A program made the translations under genes and the position numbers. A stretch of DNA of 41,883 nt from Pseudomonadota bacterium (lineage in GTDB: Bacteria; Myxococcota_A; UBA9160; UBA4427): the NCBI GenBank assembly GCA_022361175.1, contig JAKSBN010000239.1, forward strand, positions 1 to 41,883, in the 5' to 3' direction. The notes below the pieces were generated by a model, which worked only from the letters and a program-made list of their open reading frames with translations, had not been told where the DNA came from and did not search any database. Position 1 is the first letter of the stretch, and the number at the start of each line of letters is the position of its first letter. This document shows positions 32,094-40,759 of this stretch, one piece after another.

Positions 32094-33896
32094 GTGCAGA
32101 GGCCCCCCAATCGAGTCTACGCCGCGGCACTCGCGTTCTTTGCCGAACTCGCCCGCGCCGGCCTGCGCCACGTCTGCGTCTGTCCCGGGTCCCGATCCTC
32201 TCCCCTGGCGGTGGCCGCGGCGACGACCCCGGGCCTCGAGGCCAGCGTTCACCTGGACGAACGCTCGGCGGCGTTCTTCGCCCTGGGTCACGCCAAGGCG
32301 TCGCGGGACCCCGTGGCGCTCGTGTGTACGTCGGGAACCGCCGCTGCCAACTTCCTGCCCGCGGTCGTCGAGGCCCACTACGCGCGCATACCCCTGGTCG
32401 TTCTGACCGCCGACCGCCCGCCGGAACTGCGCGAGTGGGGCGCGGGCCAGACCATCGACCAGGTCCACCTCTACGGCCGACACGTGCGCTGGTTCGTCGA
32501 GGCGCCCGTGCCCGAAGCCACGCCGGCGGCGCTGCGCCACGTGCGCGCGTTGGCGGGCCGCGCGGTCGCGGAGGCCGTGTCCGGACCGCGGGGTCCGGTG
32601 CACGTGAACCTCCCTTTCCGCGAGCCGCTGGCGCCGGTCCCGGTGCCGGGCGACGTGCCCGAGAACCTGGAGGCGGCGGCCGCGCGGGGTCGCGGCGACC
32701 ACCCCTACACCGCGGCGTCGCCCGGCAGTCGCGGCCCCTCGCCCGAGCAGGTGGCTTCGCTGACGGAGTGGGTGCGCAGCGCCAAACGGGGCGTGATCGT
32801 GGCGGGGCCGGACGACTCGCACCCGGATCTGCCCGGGGCCGTGCGACGCCTGGCGCAGGTGGCGGCGTGGCCGGTACTGGCCGAGGCCACGTCGCAGCTG
32901 CGCGCGGGGAGCGAAGGACCGCCCGTTCTGGCACACGGGGACGCCCTGTTGCGGGATCGTCGCTTCGCTTCGGCCCACGCCCCCGATCTGGTGCTTCGCA
33001 TTGGAGACGCCCCCACCAGCAAGGCCACCCGCGCGTGGCTGCGCGAGCACACGCCCGAGCGGCTGCTGGTGCTCGACCCGGACGGCGTACACCACGATCC
33101 CGACCACGTGGCCACGGACATCTGGCGGGTGGAGGCCGCGTCGCTCTGCGACGCCGTCCGGCGGCGCCTCGAACGTCATCGCCCGGGATCCCTGCAGGAA
33201 AGCTGGTCGGACTCCTTTCACGCGGCCGAGGCCGTTGCGCGGAGCGCCGTCGAGGACGCGCTGGGCGAAGCGGACACGCTGCTCGAGCCCGGCGTCGTGC
33301 GGGTCCTGGCGCGTCACTTGAAGTCGGACACGTTCGTCTACGTCTCCAACAGCATGGCCGTGCGCGACCTGGACAGTCACTGGCCCAGCGCCAGCGACGG
33401 GCCGCGCGTGCTGGCCAACCGCGGCGCCAACGGGATCGACGGGGTGACCTCGAGTGCCCTCGGCGCCGCGGCGACCGGCCGGCGCACCGTGCTCCTGACC
33501 GGCGACCTGGCCTTCCTGCACGACCTGGGTGGCCTGGCGGCTGCACATCGGCTCGCGGCACCGCTCACGATCGTCGTCGTGGACAACAACGGCGGCGGGA
33601 TCTTCTCCTACCTGCCCGTGGCCGAGTACGGTCCCGCGGTCCAGTTCGAGCGCCTGTTTCGCACGCCGCACGACCTCGATCTGGAGTCCGCGGCCCGCGG
33701 CCTGGGCGTTCGCACGGCGCGGGTCGAATCGAGCCAGCACCTGGACGCCGCCCTGAAGGAGTCGCTGGTCGACCCGGGCGTCAACGTGATTCTCGTTCCC
33801 ATCGATCGCGACCGCAGCGTGGCCCACCACCGCGAGCTCCAGGAGGCCGTGTCGCGGCATCTGGCCGACTTGTCCTTTTCGGGAGTGCGGGCGTGA
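32094..33896 (+). CDS. menD: SEPHCHC synthase
   Basis: A 600-residue thiamine-diphosphate enzyme that joins 2-oxoglutarate-derived succinate semialdehyde to isochorismate (2-succinyl-5-enolpyruvyl-6-hydroxy-3-cyclohexene-1-carboxylate synthase). The N-terminal domain has GLRHVCVCPGSRSSPLAVAA, then HLDERSAAFFALGHAKASRD and ALVCTSGTAAANFLPAVVEA. The C-terminal ThDP motif runs from LTGDLAFLHDLGGL to VVDNNGGGIFSYLPVAEYG. The length is normal. The start is GTG at 32094, 9 bases after menF, with GAGGAG upstream. The stop is overlapped by the next start. Confidence 0.94.
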   Translation: MQRPPNRVYAAALAFFAELARAGLRHVCVCPGSRSSPLAVAAATTPGLEASVHLDERSAAFFALGHAKASRDPVALVCTSGTAAANFLPAVVEAHYARIPLVVLTADRPPELREWGAGQTIDQVHLYGRHVRWFVEAPVPEATPAALRHVRALAGRAVAEAVSGPRGPVHVNLPFREPLAPVPVPGDVPENLEAAAARGRGDHPYTAASPGSRGPSPEQVASLTEWVRSAKRGVIVAGPDDSHPDLPGAVRRLAQVAAWPVLAEATSQLRAGSEGPPVLAHGDALLRDRRFASAHAPDLVLRIGDAPTSKATRAWLREHTPERLLVLDPDGVHHDPDHVATDIWRVEAASLCDAVRRRLERHRPGSLQESWSDSFHAAEAVARSAVEDALGEADTLLEPGVVRVLARHLKSDTFVYVSNSMAVRDLDSHWPSASDGPRVLANRGANGIDGVTSSALGAAATGRRTVLLTGDLAFLHDLGGLAAAHRLAAPLTIVVVDNNGGGIFSYLPVAEYGPAVQFERLFRTPHDLDLESAARGLGVRTARVESSQHLDAALKESLVDPGVNVILVPIDRDRSVAHHRELQEAVSRHLADLSFSGVRA

Positions 33897-34765
33897 GCGC
33901 ACGCACTCACTTCGTCACGGTGGCGGGCACGCGTCTTCACGTCCGGGAGGAGGGTGTTGGCCCGGCGGCTCTCGTGCTGCACGGCTTCACGGGCTGCGGC
34001 GAGAGCATGCAGCCGGTTCTCTCCGCCCTGCAGCCCGGCTATCGCACGCTGGCGGTCGATCTGGTGGGGCACGGGCGTTCGGACGCCCCCCCGGAGCCGG
34101 CCGCCTACAGCATGGAGCGCTGCGTCGAGCATCTGGTCGGGGTGCTCGACGCGTTCGGAATCTCGCGCGCGGCGGTCGTCGGCTACTCCATGGGCGGCCG
34201 CGCGGCGTTGGCCCTGTGCGTGCGCGCCTCGCAGCGGATCTGGGGGGCGGCGCTCGTCGGCGCCAGCGCGGGTCTGGCCGATGCCGCGGCCCGCGCCGAG
34301 CGCGTCGCGTCCGACACGGCTCTGGCCGAACGCATCGAACGCGAGGGCGTGCCGGCTTTCGTGGACCACTGGATGGCGATCCCGCTCTTCGCGAGCCAGA
34401 AGCGCCTGGGTGCCGAGCGCTTGGCGGCAGCGCGCGAGCAGCGGCTCCGCAATCGAGCGCAGGGGTTGGCCGGGAGCCTGCTCGGCATGGGAACGGGCGC
34501 CCAGCCGCCGCTTCACGCGGAGCTGGGGGCGCTGTCGCTGCCGTTCTGGCTCGCCGTGGGAGAAGAGGACGCGAAGTTCCGAGAGATCGCAGACGACCTG
34601 GCAGGTCGCCTCCGCCGCGGTCGGGTGGAGGTGATTCCCGAGGCGGGCCACGCCTGCCACCTGGAGAACCCGACGGCCTTCGGCGCCGGTCTGCGCCGGT
34701 TTCTGGCCGCCGCGGCGGCCGCTTCCGAAGCGAATCCCGAGCGGGTCGCGGGAGCCGCGCTTTGA
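33893..34765 (+). CDS. menH: SHCHC synthase (alpha/beta hydrolase)
   Basis: A 290-residue alpha/beta-hydrolase that eliminates pyruvate from SEPHCHC to give SHCHC. The oxyanion region reads ALVLHGFTGCGESMQPVLSA; the nucleophile Ser is in VVGYSMGGRAALAL; the acid lies in LAVGEEDAKFREIA; the base is His in PEAGHACHLENPTAF. The segment VDLVGHGRSDAPPEP is typical of MenH. The GTG start at 33893 overlaps the menD stop (GTGA). The fold alone would be ambiguous, but the position between menD and menA makes the assignment strong. Confidence 0.88.
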   Translation: MSARTHFVTVAGTRLHVREEGVGPAALVLHGFTGCGESMQPVLSALQPGYRTLAVDLVGHGRSDAPPEPAAYSMERCVEHLVGVLDAFGISRAAVVGYSMGGRAALALCVRASQRIWGAALVGASAGLADAAARAERVASDTALAERIEREGVPAFVDHWMAIPLFASQKRLGAERLAAAREQRLRNRAQGLAGSLLGMGTGAQPPLHAELGALSLPFWLAVGEEDAKFREIADDLAGRLRRGRVEVIPEAGHACHLENPTAFGAGLRRFLAAAAAASEANPERVAGAAL

Positions 34766-35688
34766 GCGCGGAGCGAGACGCCGTGGCCGCCGAGTCCGCG
34801 CCGCCGCGCCCCGGGGCGGTGGCCGCGTGGTGGCAGGCGGCGCGTCCCCGGACGCTGCCCGTCGCCGTCGCTCCCGTCCTGGTGGGCGTGGCCGCGGCCG
34901 TGGCCGATGGCCGCGCCCGGATCGGTCCGGCGTCCGCCGCCCTGGTGGCCGCGCTGCTGCTTCAGATCGGCGCCAACTTCGCGAACGATCTGTTCGACTT
35001 CCTGAAGGGCGCGGACACGGAGGACCGCGTGGGTCCGCCGCGCGCCACACAGTCGGGTTGGATCTCTTCGCGCCAGATGGCGATCGGCACCGGGCTCGCG
35101 TTCGGCGGCGCCGCGCTCGTGGGCGTTTACCTGATCGCGGTGGGCGGCTGGCCGATCCTGGTGGTCGGCGTGCTCTCGATCGCCGCGGGGCTCGCCTACA
35201 CGGGCGGGCCGTGGCCGCTCGGCTACCACGGCCTGGGAGATGCCGCGGTCTTCTGCTTCTTCGGCGTGGTGGCCGTGTGCGGGACCTACTACGTCCAGGC
35301 CCTCACCCTGACGCCCCTGGTGCTGGCGGCCTCGGTCCCGGTGGGCTGCCTGGCCACGGCGATCCTGGTGGTCAACAACGTGCGGGACCTGGATTCCGAC
35401 CGCCGCGCCGGCAAGTACACGCTGGCGGTGCGACTGGGACCCACCGGCGCCCGACTCGAGTACGCTCTCCTCGTGGGTGCAGCCTATGCAGTTCTGCCGG
35501 TGATCGTGTGGTTGGAGGGGGCCAGCGCTTGGGCGCTGTTGCCGGGCGTGACGCTGCCCTGGGCCGTCGGGCTGGTGCGCACGGTGGCAACCCGGCGGGC
35601 CCCGCTGCGGCTGACGGCGGCGCTGGCGGGAACCGCCCGCCTCGAACTCGCCTTCGCCGTCTGCCTGGCTGCGGGGCTGGCCGCGTGA
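34762..35688 (+). CDS. menA: 1,4-dihydroxy-2-naphthoate polyprenyltransferase
   Basis: A 308-residue UbiA-family membrane prenyltransferase that attaches the isoprenoid tail to dihydroxynaphthoate. The two Asp-rich motifs that bind the Mg-diphosphate are NFANDLFDFLKGADTEDRVG (about residues 73-92) and VVNNVRDLDSDRRAGKYTLA. About eight hydrophobic helices are visible, such as ILVVGVLSIAAGLAYTGGPW and VFCFFGVVAVCGTYYVQAL. The likely start is TTG at 34762, overlapping the menH stop (TTGA) after GGGAG; a GTG at 34783 is an alternative. The product is the demethylmenaquinone substrate of the menG enzyme. Confidence 0.92.
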   Translation: MSAERDAVAAESAPPRPGAVAAWWQAARPRTLPVAVAPVLVGVAAAVADGRARIGPASAALVAALLLQIGANFANDLFDFLKGADTEDRVGPPRATQSGWISSRQMAIGTGLAFGGAALVGVYLIAVGGWPILVVGVLSIAAGLAYTGGPWPLGYHGLGDAAVFCFFGVVAVCGTYYVQALTLTPLVLAASVPVGCLATAILVVNNVRDLDSDRRAGKYTLAVRLGPTGARLEYALLVGAAYAVLPVIVWLEGASAWALLPGVTLPWAVGLVRTVATRRAPLRLTAALAGTARLELAFAVCLAAGLAA

Positions 35689-36800
35689 GCCGGCGTCCGC
35701 TCATTCGACGCGCGCGGCTGCACGCCTACCGCCTGCGGCTCGTGAAGCCGCTCGCCACGGCGCGCGGTGAAAGCGGCTGGCGCGACGGTTGGCTGCTCGA
35801 ACTGGAGGACGAGGAGGGCCTCGTCGGCGTCGGCGATGCCTCTCCCTGGCCGCTCTTCGGCGGGGGCGACCCAGCGGCCTGCGAAGAGCGGTTGCACGCA
35901 TTCGGCGCCGCCATCACCCGCGATGCCGCCTCGTCGGACGCGTGGCTGGCGAACACCGCCGCCTGGCCCCCGGCCGCGGCGGCGGCTGCGACGACCGCGT
36001 GGCTGGACCTCGAAGCTCGGCGCGAGGGACGCCCGTTGGCGGCGCTGCGCGGCGGTCGCGTGAACGCGAAGGTGCCCGTCAACGCGTTGTTGGCCGCGCG
36101 CGAGGGCGTGGAGCTCGAGCGCGAAGCGCGCACGGCGCTCGAAGACGGCTTTCGCTGTCTGAAGCTCAAAGTGGGCGACCCCGACCCCGCAAGGGACGTC
36201 GAGCGGGTGGCCGCGGTGCGGCGCGCCGTGGGTTCCGCGTGCGCCCTGCGGCTCGACGCCAACGGCGCGTGGGACGCGGAGACGGCCCGTACGGCGCTCG
36301 AGCGTTTCGAGCCTTACAACCCCGAGTGGGTGGAGGAGCCGCTGCGGGACGCGACGCCCGAGTCGCTGGCGGCGCTGCGGGCGCACACGGCGATCCCGGT
36401 GGCCGCCGACGAGAACGCCCGCGACGCCCGCGCGATCGAGGCGCTGTGCGAACGCGAGGCGGTCGACGTCGTGGTGCTGAAGCCCGCCTGGCTGGGCGGG
36501 CCACGGGCCGCCTGGCAGTGCGCGGTGCAGGTCCACGAGGCCGGCGTCGAGCCGGTGGTGACGTCGGCACTCGACTCCGCCGTCGGCGTCGCGATGGCGC
36601 TCCACGTGGCCGCCGCACTCGCCTGCCCGGTGGCCGCCGGCCTGGCCACCGCCAGCTGGCTTCGGGACGACCTGTGTCCGGCACCGGAGCGCGATGGCGC
36701 CTACTTGGTGCTTCCCGCCGGCCCGGGGCTGGGTGTGAGCGTCGATCCGGAGCGGCTGGCGGCCGCCGCCACCGGCGCGCCGCGCGAATGGCAACGGTGA
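35685..36800 (+). CDS. menC: o-Succinylbenzoate synthase
   Basis: A 371-residue enolase-superfamily dehydratase that converts SHCHC to o-succinylbenzoate. The catalytic set is visible: CLKLKVGDPDPARDV with the KxK base, LRLDANGAW with the first metal Asp, EWVEEPLRDATPE with Glu, VAADENARD with the third metal ligand, and VVLKPAWLGG with the second catalytic Lys. The N-terminal capping domain begins IRRARLHAYRLRLVKPLATA. The GTG start at 35685 overlaps the menA stop (GTGA). Its 3' end overlaps menE by 13 bases. Confidence 0.92.
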   Translation: MSRRPLIRRARLHAYRLRLVKPLATARGESGWRDGWLLELEDEEGLVGVGDASPWPLFGGGDPAACEERLHAFGAAITRDAASSDAWLANTAAWPPAAAAAATTAWLDLEARREGRPLAALRGGRVNAKVPVNALLAAREGVELEREARTALEDGFRCLKLKVGDPDPARDVERVAAVRRAVGSACALRLDANGAWDAETARTALERFEPYNPEWVEEPLRDATPESLAALRAHTAIPVAADENARDARAIEALCEREAVDVVVLKPAWLGGPRAAWQCAVQVHEAGVEPVVTSALDSAVGVAMALHVAAALACPVAAGLATASWLRDDLCPAPERDGAYLVLPAGPGLGVSVDPERLAAAATGAPREWQR

Positions 36801-38254
36801 ACTCGGACGCCGCCGCGTGGCTGTCGTCGCGGGCGCGGCGCGAGCCGGCCGCTCCGGCGCTCGAGTGGGAAGGCGAGCGGCTCTCGTTCGGCGAACTGGA
36901 CCGGCGGGTGGGCGAGTGCGTCGCGCAGCTGCGCGCCGCGGGGCTCGGCGCCGGAGACCGCCTGGCGCTCCTTCGCGACAACGACGCGACCTTCGCCGTC
37001 GCGGTACACGCCGCCGCGCGGGTCGGGGCCACGCTGCTGCCGCTCAACACGCGCCTGGCGCCGGACGAACTCCGGTTCCAGCTGCGCGACAGCCGCGCGC
37101 GATTTCTGTGGTTCGGATCAGGGGAGCGGGCGCGGCAAGCGCGGGCGCTCTCGGAACTGCCGATCGGGTTGCTGGACGAGGGCCTGAACCGCGTCACGCC
37201 CGCGCCGGAACGCGCGCTGGACGCGGGCCCCGAGGTGCTCTTGCTCCTCTACACCTCCGGCACCACCGGGACGCCGAAGGGCGCTCTGCTCTCCGCGGCC
37301 AGCTTGGCGGCCAGTGCGTCGGCGTCGACGGCCCACCTGGGCGAGGCGTCGGGCCGGCGCTGGCTGGCGTGCCTGCCGCTCTTCCACATCGGCGGCCTCG
37401 CGATTCTGTACCGCAGCGTGCTGCAGGGGGGGGCGGTGGTGCTGCACAGCCGCTTCGATCCGGCGCGGGTGAACCGGGCCCTGGACGCCGACGACGTGAG
37501 CGGACTCTCGCTGGTTCCGACGATGTTGGCGCGCTTGTTGGCCGAGCGCGGAGACGCCCCGGCACCGGCGTCACTCCGTTGCGTGTTGTTGGGCGGTGCC
37601 GGTGCGTCCCGCGATCTGGTGGAGCGCGGCTCGAAGTCCGGGTTTCCGGTCTGCCCGACCTATGGCTTGACGGAGGCCGCATCGCAGGTGGCGACGTTCC
37701 CACCGGGTGAGGCGCAGCGGTTGCCGGGAGAGGGGCTGGCGGTGCTGCCGGGCAACGAGATCCGCGTGGTCGACGCGGCGGGCAGTGCCTGCCCGGCCGG
37801 GGTCGCGGGTGAGATCTGGGTGCGGGGGCCGACGCTCTTCTCCGGCTACTGGGGGCGTCCCGAGGAGACGGCCCGGGCCCTGGTGGACGGCTGGCTGCGG
37901 ACGGGCGACGTGGGCCAGCTCGGCGCCGACGGCTGGCTGACGGTGCTCGACCGCCGCAGCGACCTGATCGTGTCCGGAGGCGAGAACGTCTATCCCGCCG
38001 AGGTCGAAGCGGTCTTGGTGGCGCACCCCGACGTGGCCGACGCGGCCGTGGTGGGCGTTGCCGACGACGAGTTTGGCCAGCGGCCCGTGGCGCATGTGGC
38101 CCTCGAACCCGGGGCACCGCGCGACGCCGGTGCGCTGCTGCGATTTTGCGGCGAACGCCTGGCCCGATACAAGCTGCCGGATCGCGTGGAGTGGCATCGC
38201 GAGCTTCCCCGCAACGCCTCCGGGAAGCTCCTCCGCCGCCGGCTGCGCGAATAG
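36788..38254 (+). CDS. menE: o-Succinylbenzoate-CoA ligase
   Basis: A 488-residue acyl-adenylate-forming ligase that activates o-succinylbenzoate with CoA. Motifs are LLLYTSGTTGTPKGALLSAA (P-loop), LACLPLFHIGGLAILYRSVL, CPTYGLTEAASQVATFP, WLRTGDVGQLGADGWLTVLD, and the hinge and Lys motifs RRSDLIVSGGENVYPAEVEA and LPRNASGKLLRRRLRE. The ATG at 36788 lies within the end of menC. It is the last gene of the operon; the expected menB, which would close the naphthoate ring, is absent here. A hairpin (CCACCG/CGGTGG at 38259-38280) follows the stop. Confidence 0.92.
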   Translation: MATVNSDAAAWLSSRARREPAAPALEWEGERLSFGELDRRVGECVAQLRAAGLGAGDRLALLRDNDATFAVAVHAAARVGATLLPLNTRLAPDELRFQLRDSRARFLWFGSGERARQARALSELPIGLLDEGLNRVTPAPERALDAGPEVLLLLYTSGTTGTPKGALLSAASLAASASASTAHLGEASGRRWLACLPLFHIGGLAILYRSVLQGGAVVLHSRFDPARVNRALDADDVSGLSLVPTMLARLLAERGDAPAPASLRCVLLGGAGASRDLVERGSKSGFPVCPTYGLTEAASQVATFPPGEAQRLPGEGLAVLPGNEIRVVDAAGSACPAGVAGEIWVRGPTLFSGYWGRPEETARALVDGWLRTGDVGQLGADGWLTVLDRRSDLIVSGGENVYPAEVEAVLVAHPDVADAAVVGVADDEFGQRPVAHVALEPGAPRDAGALLRFCGERLARYKLPDRVEWHRELPRNASGKLLRRRLRE

Positions 38255-38258
38255 CGAC

Positions 38259-38280
38259 CCACCGAGCACCCTCCCGGTGG
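38259..38280. terminator. Hairpin at the end of the men operon
   Basis: CCACCG (38259-38264) and CGGTGG (38275-38280) can pair around a 10-base loop, between menE and the converging acyltransferase gene. Short stem and no U-tract, so support is weak. Confidence 0.35.
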
Positions 38281-38314
38281 CGGCCGACGGTGTTCGAGTG
38301 AAGTGAGTCGTGCG

Positions 38315-39088
38315 CTATGCGCGCCGACCCGTCGCTTCTCCCGTCGGGGCTTCTGCTGCGTCCTTCTGGTCCAACGCCAGCGCGATGTGGCTTCGGATCC
38401 GCTCCGCCAGATCCTCGACCGGCTCGTCGCGAAAGTGCTCGAAGGGGATGGGCGCCAATACGTCCACCGTGATGGGGTGACGGCCCTGGAGCACGAAGCC
38501 CCGCTTCGGCAGCGCGTCGGCCGTGCCGCGAACCGCGATGGGCAACAGCGGGCGCTCGCACTTCTGGGCCAGCTCGAAGGCGCCGGTCTTGAACGAGCGC
38601 AGCCGGCCCGTGGGCGAACGCGTGCCCTCTGGAAACATCATGATGGAGTTTCCGGACTGCAGCGTGTCCTCGCAGTCGCGCATCATGCGCACGACGCTGT
38701 TGCGGTCGCCGCGCTTCAACGGGATGTACCGGTTGAGACGCATGTTCCACCCGATGAAGGGAACGCGGAAGTTCTCGACCTTGGAGATCCACTTGAAGTG
38801 GGTGAAGAGCCGAAACAGGACCAGGATGTCGAGCAGCGAGAGGTGGTTGGCAACCATCACGTAGGTCTCGCCGCGATCGATCTTCTCGCGACCGCGCACC
38901 GTGACGCGCCAAGCCGGATTCAACCACGTGTAGAGCGACGCCCAGAAGCAGGTGAAGCGGTGCAGCAGCACGCGCCGCGGGTCGAACGGCAGCGTGAGCA
39001 GCCAGATGGCCACGGCCAGCGGGAAGAGCAGGATCGACGAGACGGCGAGAAACGCCCAGAAGAGCGTCGAGTACAGGCGCTGAAGCAT
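38315..39088 (-). CDS. plsC: 1-acyl-sn-glycerol-3-phosphate acyltransferase (PlsC-like)
   Basis: A 257-residue inner-membrane acyltransferase that makes phosphatidic acid from lysophosphatidic acid, or a paralogue with a related acceptor. A membrane segment lies at the N-terminus (LFWAFLAVSSILLFPLAVAI). The catalytic HxxxxD box is MVANHLSLLDILVLF; the acceptor phosphate motif is MMFPEGTRSPTGRLRSFKTG; PIAVRGTADALPKRG follows. The ATG at 39088 is chosen because upstream codons in frame are not protein-like; no strong ribosome binding site is seen. An Ala/Thr/Gly-rich tail ends the protein. It converges with menE. Confidence 0.88.
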   Translation of the reverse strand: MLQRLYSTLFWAFLAVSSILLFPLAVAIWLLTLPFDPRRVLLHRFTCFWASLYTWLNPAWRVTVRGREKIDRGETYVMVANHLSLLDILVLFRLFTHFKWISKVENFRVPFIGWNMRLNRYIPLKRGDRNSVVRMMRDCEDTLQSGNSIMMFPEGTRSPTGRLRSFKTGAFELAQKCERPLLPIAVRGTADALPKRGFVLQGRHPITVDVLAPIPFEHFRDEPVEDLAERIRSHIALALDQKDAAEAPTGEATGRRA

Positions 39089-39116
39089 CGCCACAGGGTA
39101 CTCGGTCCGGCGGGGG

Positions 39117-39833
39117 TCAGCAGCCTGCCGCGCAGGCCGCCACCAGCGCCTGGAACACCCCGGCGCCCTCTGCAGCGGGCAGCTTCTCGGGGTGCCACTG
39201 CACCCCCAAACAGAAGCCGGCACCGGACGCTTCGATGGCTTCCACCACCCCGTCGGGCGCTCGCGCACTGGCGCGCAGCCCCGTTCCGGGGTCGGCCACG
39301 GCCTGGTGGTGCAAGCTGTTCACCGCTGCCGGCAGAACCAAGTCGGCGAGGCGACTGCCGGTCTCGACGACCAGCGGATGCCGACCGTCGGGCTCGGGCA
39401 GCTTGTGCGGCTCGGCTTTCGGAGCGTCGAGGGGGAGGTGGTGGTGCAGGGCCCCACCGTGGTGCAGCGCCAAGAGCTGCATGCCGTAGCAGATGCCCAG
39501 CACCGGGCGCTGGCGGCCCAACACGGCGTCGAGCAGCCGCCGGTCGAACGCGACCTGTTCGGCCGGGGCCGGGTCGAAGCGCACCGACGCGTAGCGCTCG
39601 GCGTCGGCGGGCAGGAAGTCGTCGCCGCCGGGGATGCAGAGGGCGTCGATGCGGGCCGCCAACACGGCCGGGTCGTCTTGGAGCGGCAGATAGGCGGGGG
39701 TGCCGCCCGCGCGCTCGATGGCAGCGGCATAACCGGCGTCGAGGTAGTGGTAGTCGCGGCCCGCCCGCCAGCGGCCGCGGTCGTCCAGGCATTGGGTGAC
39801 GCCCACCAGGGGCCGCGCGCGCGGATCCGGCAT
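39117..39833 (-). CDS. Gamma-glutamyl hydrolase-like class I GATase (PuuD family, peptidase C26)
   Basis: A 238-residue cytoplasmic hydrolase. The start LVGVTQCLDDRGRWRAGRDY and AYLPLQDDP are typical of gamma-glutamyl-GABA hydrolase-like proteins. DALCIPGGDDFLPADAERYA, the nucleophile elbow VLGICYGMQLLALHHGG, VNSLHHQAVADPGTGLR and the catalytic His-Glu in FCLGVQWHPEKLP follow in order. Such proteins cleave gamma-glutamyl amides in polyamine or glutamine-adduct degradation; the substrate is not known. It lies 28 bases upstream of the acyltransferase on the same strand. Confidence 0.88.
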   Translation of the reverse strand: MPDPRARPLVGVTQCLDDRGRWRAGRDYHYLDAGYAAAIERAGGTPAYLPLQDDPAVLAARIDALCIPGGDDFLPADAERYASVRFDPAPAEQVAFDRRLLDAVLGRQRPVLGICYGMQLLALHHGGALHHHLPLDAPKAEPHKLPEPDGRHPLVVETGSRLADLVLPAAVNSLHHQAVADPGTGLRASARAPDGVVEAIEASGAGFCLGVQWHPEKLPAAEGAGVFQALVAACAAGC

Positions 39834-39902
39834 CCGGTCAGTATATGGTCTTCGGGCCGGCCGCGTGGCTGCCGGCCCAGCGCGCGCCTACCCTCGCGCG
39901 CC

Positions 39903-40748
39903 ATGGCGCGCGTCTTGATCGCAGGCTGCGGGTACGTGGGATCCGAACTGGGCCGATCCCTGGCGGCGGACGGCCACACGGTCTTCGGACTGCGGCGGGA
40001 TCCGTCCGGTCTGCCCTCGGAGATCGCGCCGATCGCGGCGGACTTGGGCGCTGCGGGGGGGCTGGCGGCGGTGCCCATCGACTGCGACAGCGTGGTCTAC
40101 GCCGTCGGTCCCGACGCGGCGGACGAGGCGGCGTACCGCCGGGCCTACGTCGTCGGATTGCGGCGGCTGCTCGAGGCCCACGACGCGCGCGGCGCCTCGC
40201 CCCGCTGGCTCTTCGTTTCCAGCACGGCGGTCTATCACCAGAGCGGAGGGGAGTGGGTCGACGAGGCGTCCGAGACGCGGCCCGCGCGCTTTTCGGGGCG
40301 GGTGCTGCTGGAGGCCGAGGCGCTGCTGCGCGAGGGAGGCCGGGAGGCGTGCGCGGTCCGACTCGGGGGCATCTACGGCCCCGGTCGCACGCGTCTGGTG
40401 GACAGCGTCGCGCGCGGCGAAGCGCGTCGCCGCACCGGCCCGCCCCACTTCACCAACCGCATTCACCGCGACGACGCCGCCGGCGCGTTGCGCCACCTGC
40501 TGGGAGAGGCGTCCCTGCCCGAGTGCGTGCTGGGCGTCGACAGCGATCCCGCTCTCGAGGACGACGTGTTCGAATGGCTGGCCTCCCGGCTCGGGGTGGC
40601 GACTCCGGAGCGAGTTCCCGCCGACAGCCTGCCGGCGCGCCGGGCCGGCAGCAAGCGCTGCCGCAACGCGAAGCTCGTCGCCCTGGGCTACCGGTTCCGC
40701 TACCCCTCCTTTCGCGACGGCTACGCCGCGCTGTTGTCCCCCGTCTGA
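39903..40748 (+). CDS. NAD(P)-binding epimerase-like protein (YeeZ-type)
   Basis: A 281-residue Rossmann-fold protein of the atypical/extended short-chain dehydrogenase group. The dinucleotide loop is VLIAGCGYVGSELGRSLAAD. DSVVYAVGPDAADEAAYRRA, RWLFVSSTAVYHQSGGEWVD, AVRLGGIYGPGRTRLVDSVA and NRIHRDDAAGALRHLL follow the pattern of small NAD-dependent epimerase-like proteins such as YeeZ. The YxxxK pair is not evident, so catalytic activity is uncertain. The ATG at 39903 begins the fold directly. It is divergent from the GATase and followed after 11 bases by the aminotransferase, which may be cotranscribed. Confidence 0.78.
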   Translation: MARVLIAGCGYVGSELGRSLAADGHTVFGLRRDPSGLPSEIAPIAADLGAAGGLAAVPIDCDSVVYAVGPDAADEAAYRRAYVVGLRRLLEAHDARGASPRWLFVSSTAVYHQSGGEWVDEASETRPARFSGRVLLEAEALLREGGREACAVRLGGIYGPGRTRLVDSVARGEARRRTGPPHFTNRIHRDDAAGALRHLLGEASLPECVLGVDSDPALEDDVFEWLASRLGVATPERVPADSLPARRAGSKRCRNAKLVALGYRFRYPSFRDGYAALLSPV

Positions 40749-40759
40749 CCGGAGGCCCC

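Noticed and set aside
31046..33892. N-terminal extension of the menH frame making a 1239-residue protein
   Set aside because: The part before 33893 lies over menF and menD in another frame and is not protein-like; the GTGA overlap gives the natural start.
30522..33902. 1126-codon minus-strand open frame opposite the men genes
   Set aside because: Composition is Arg/Gly/His-rich without any recognisable domain, and the opposite strand carries complete menF and menD genes.
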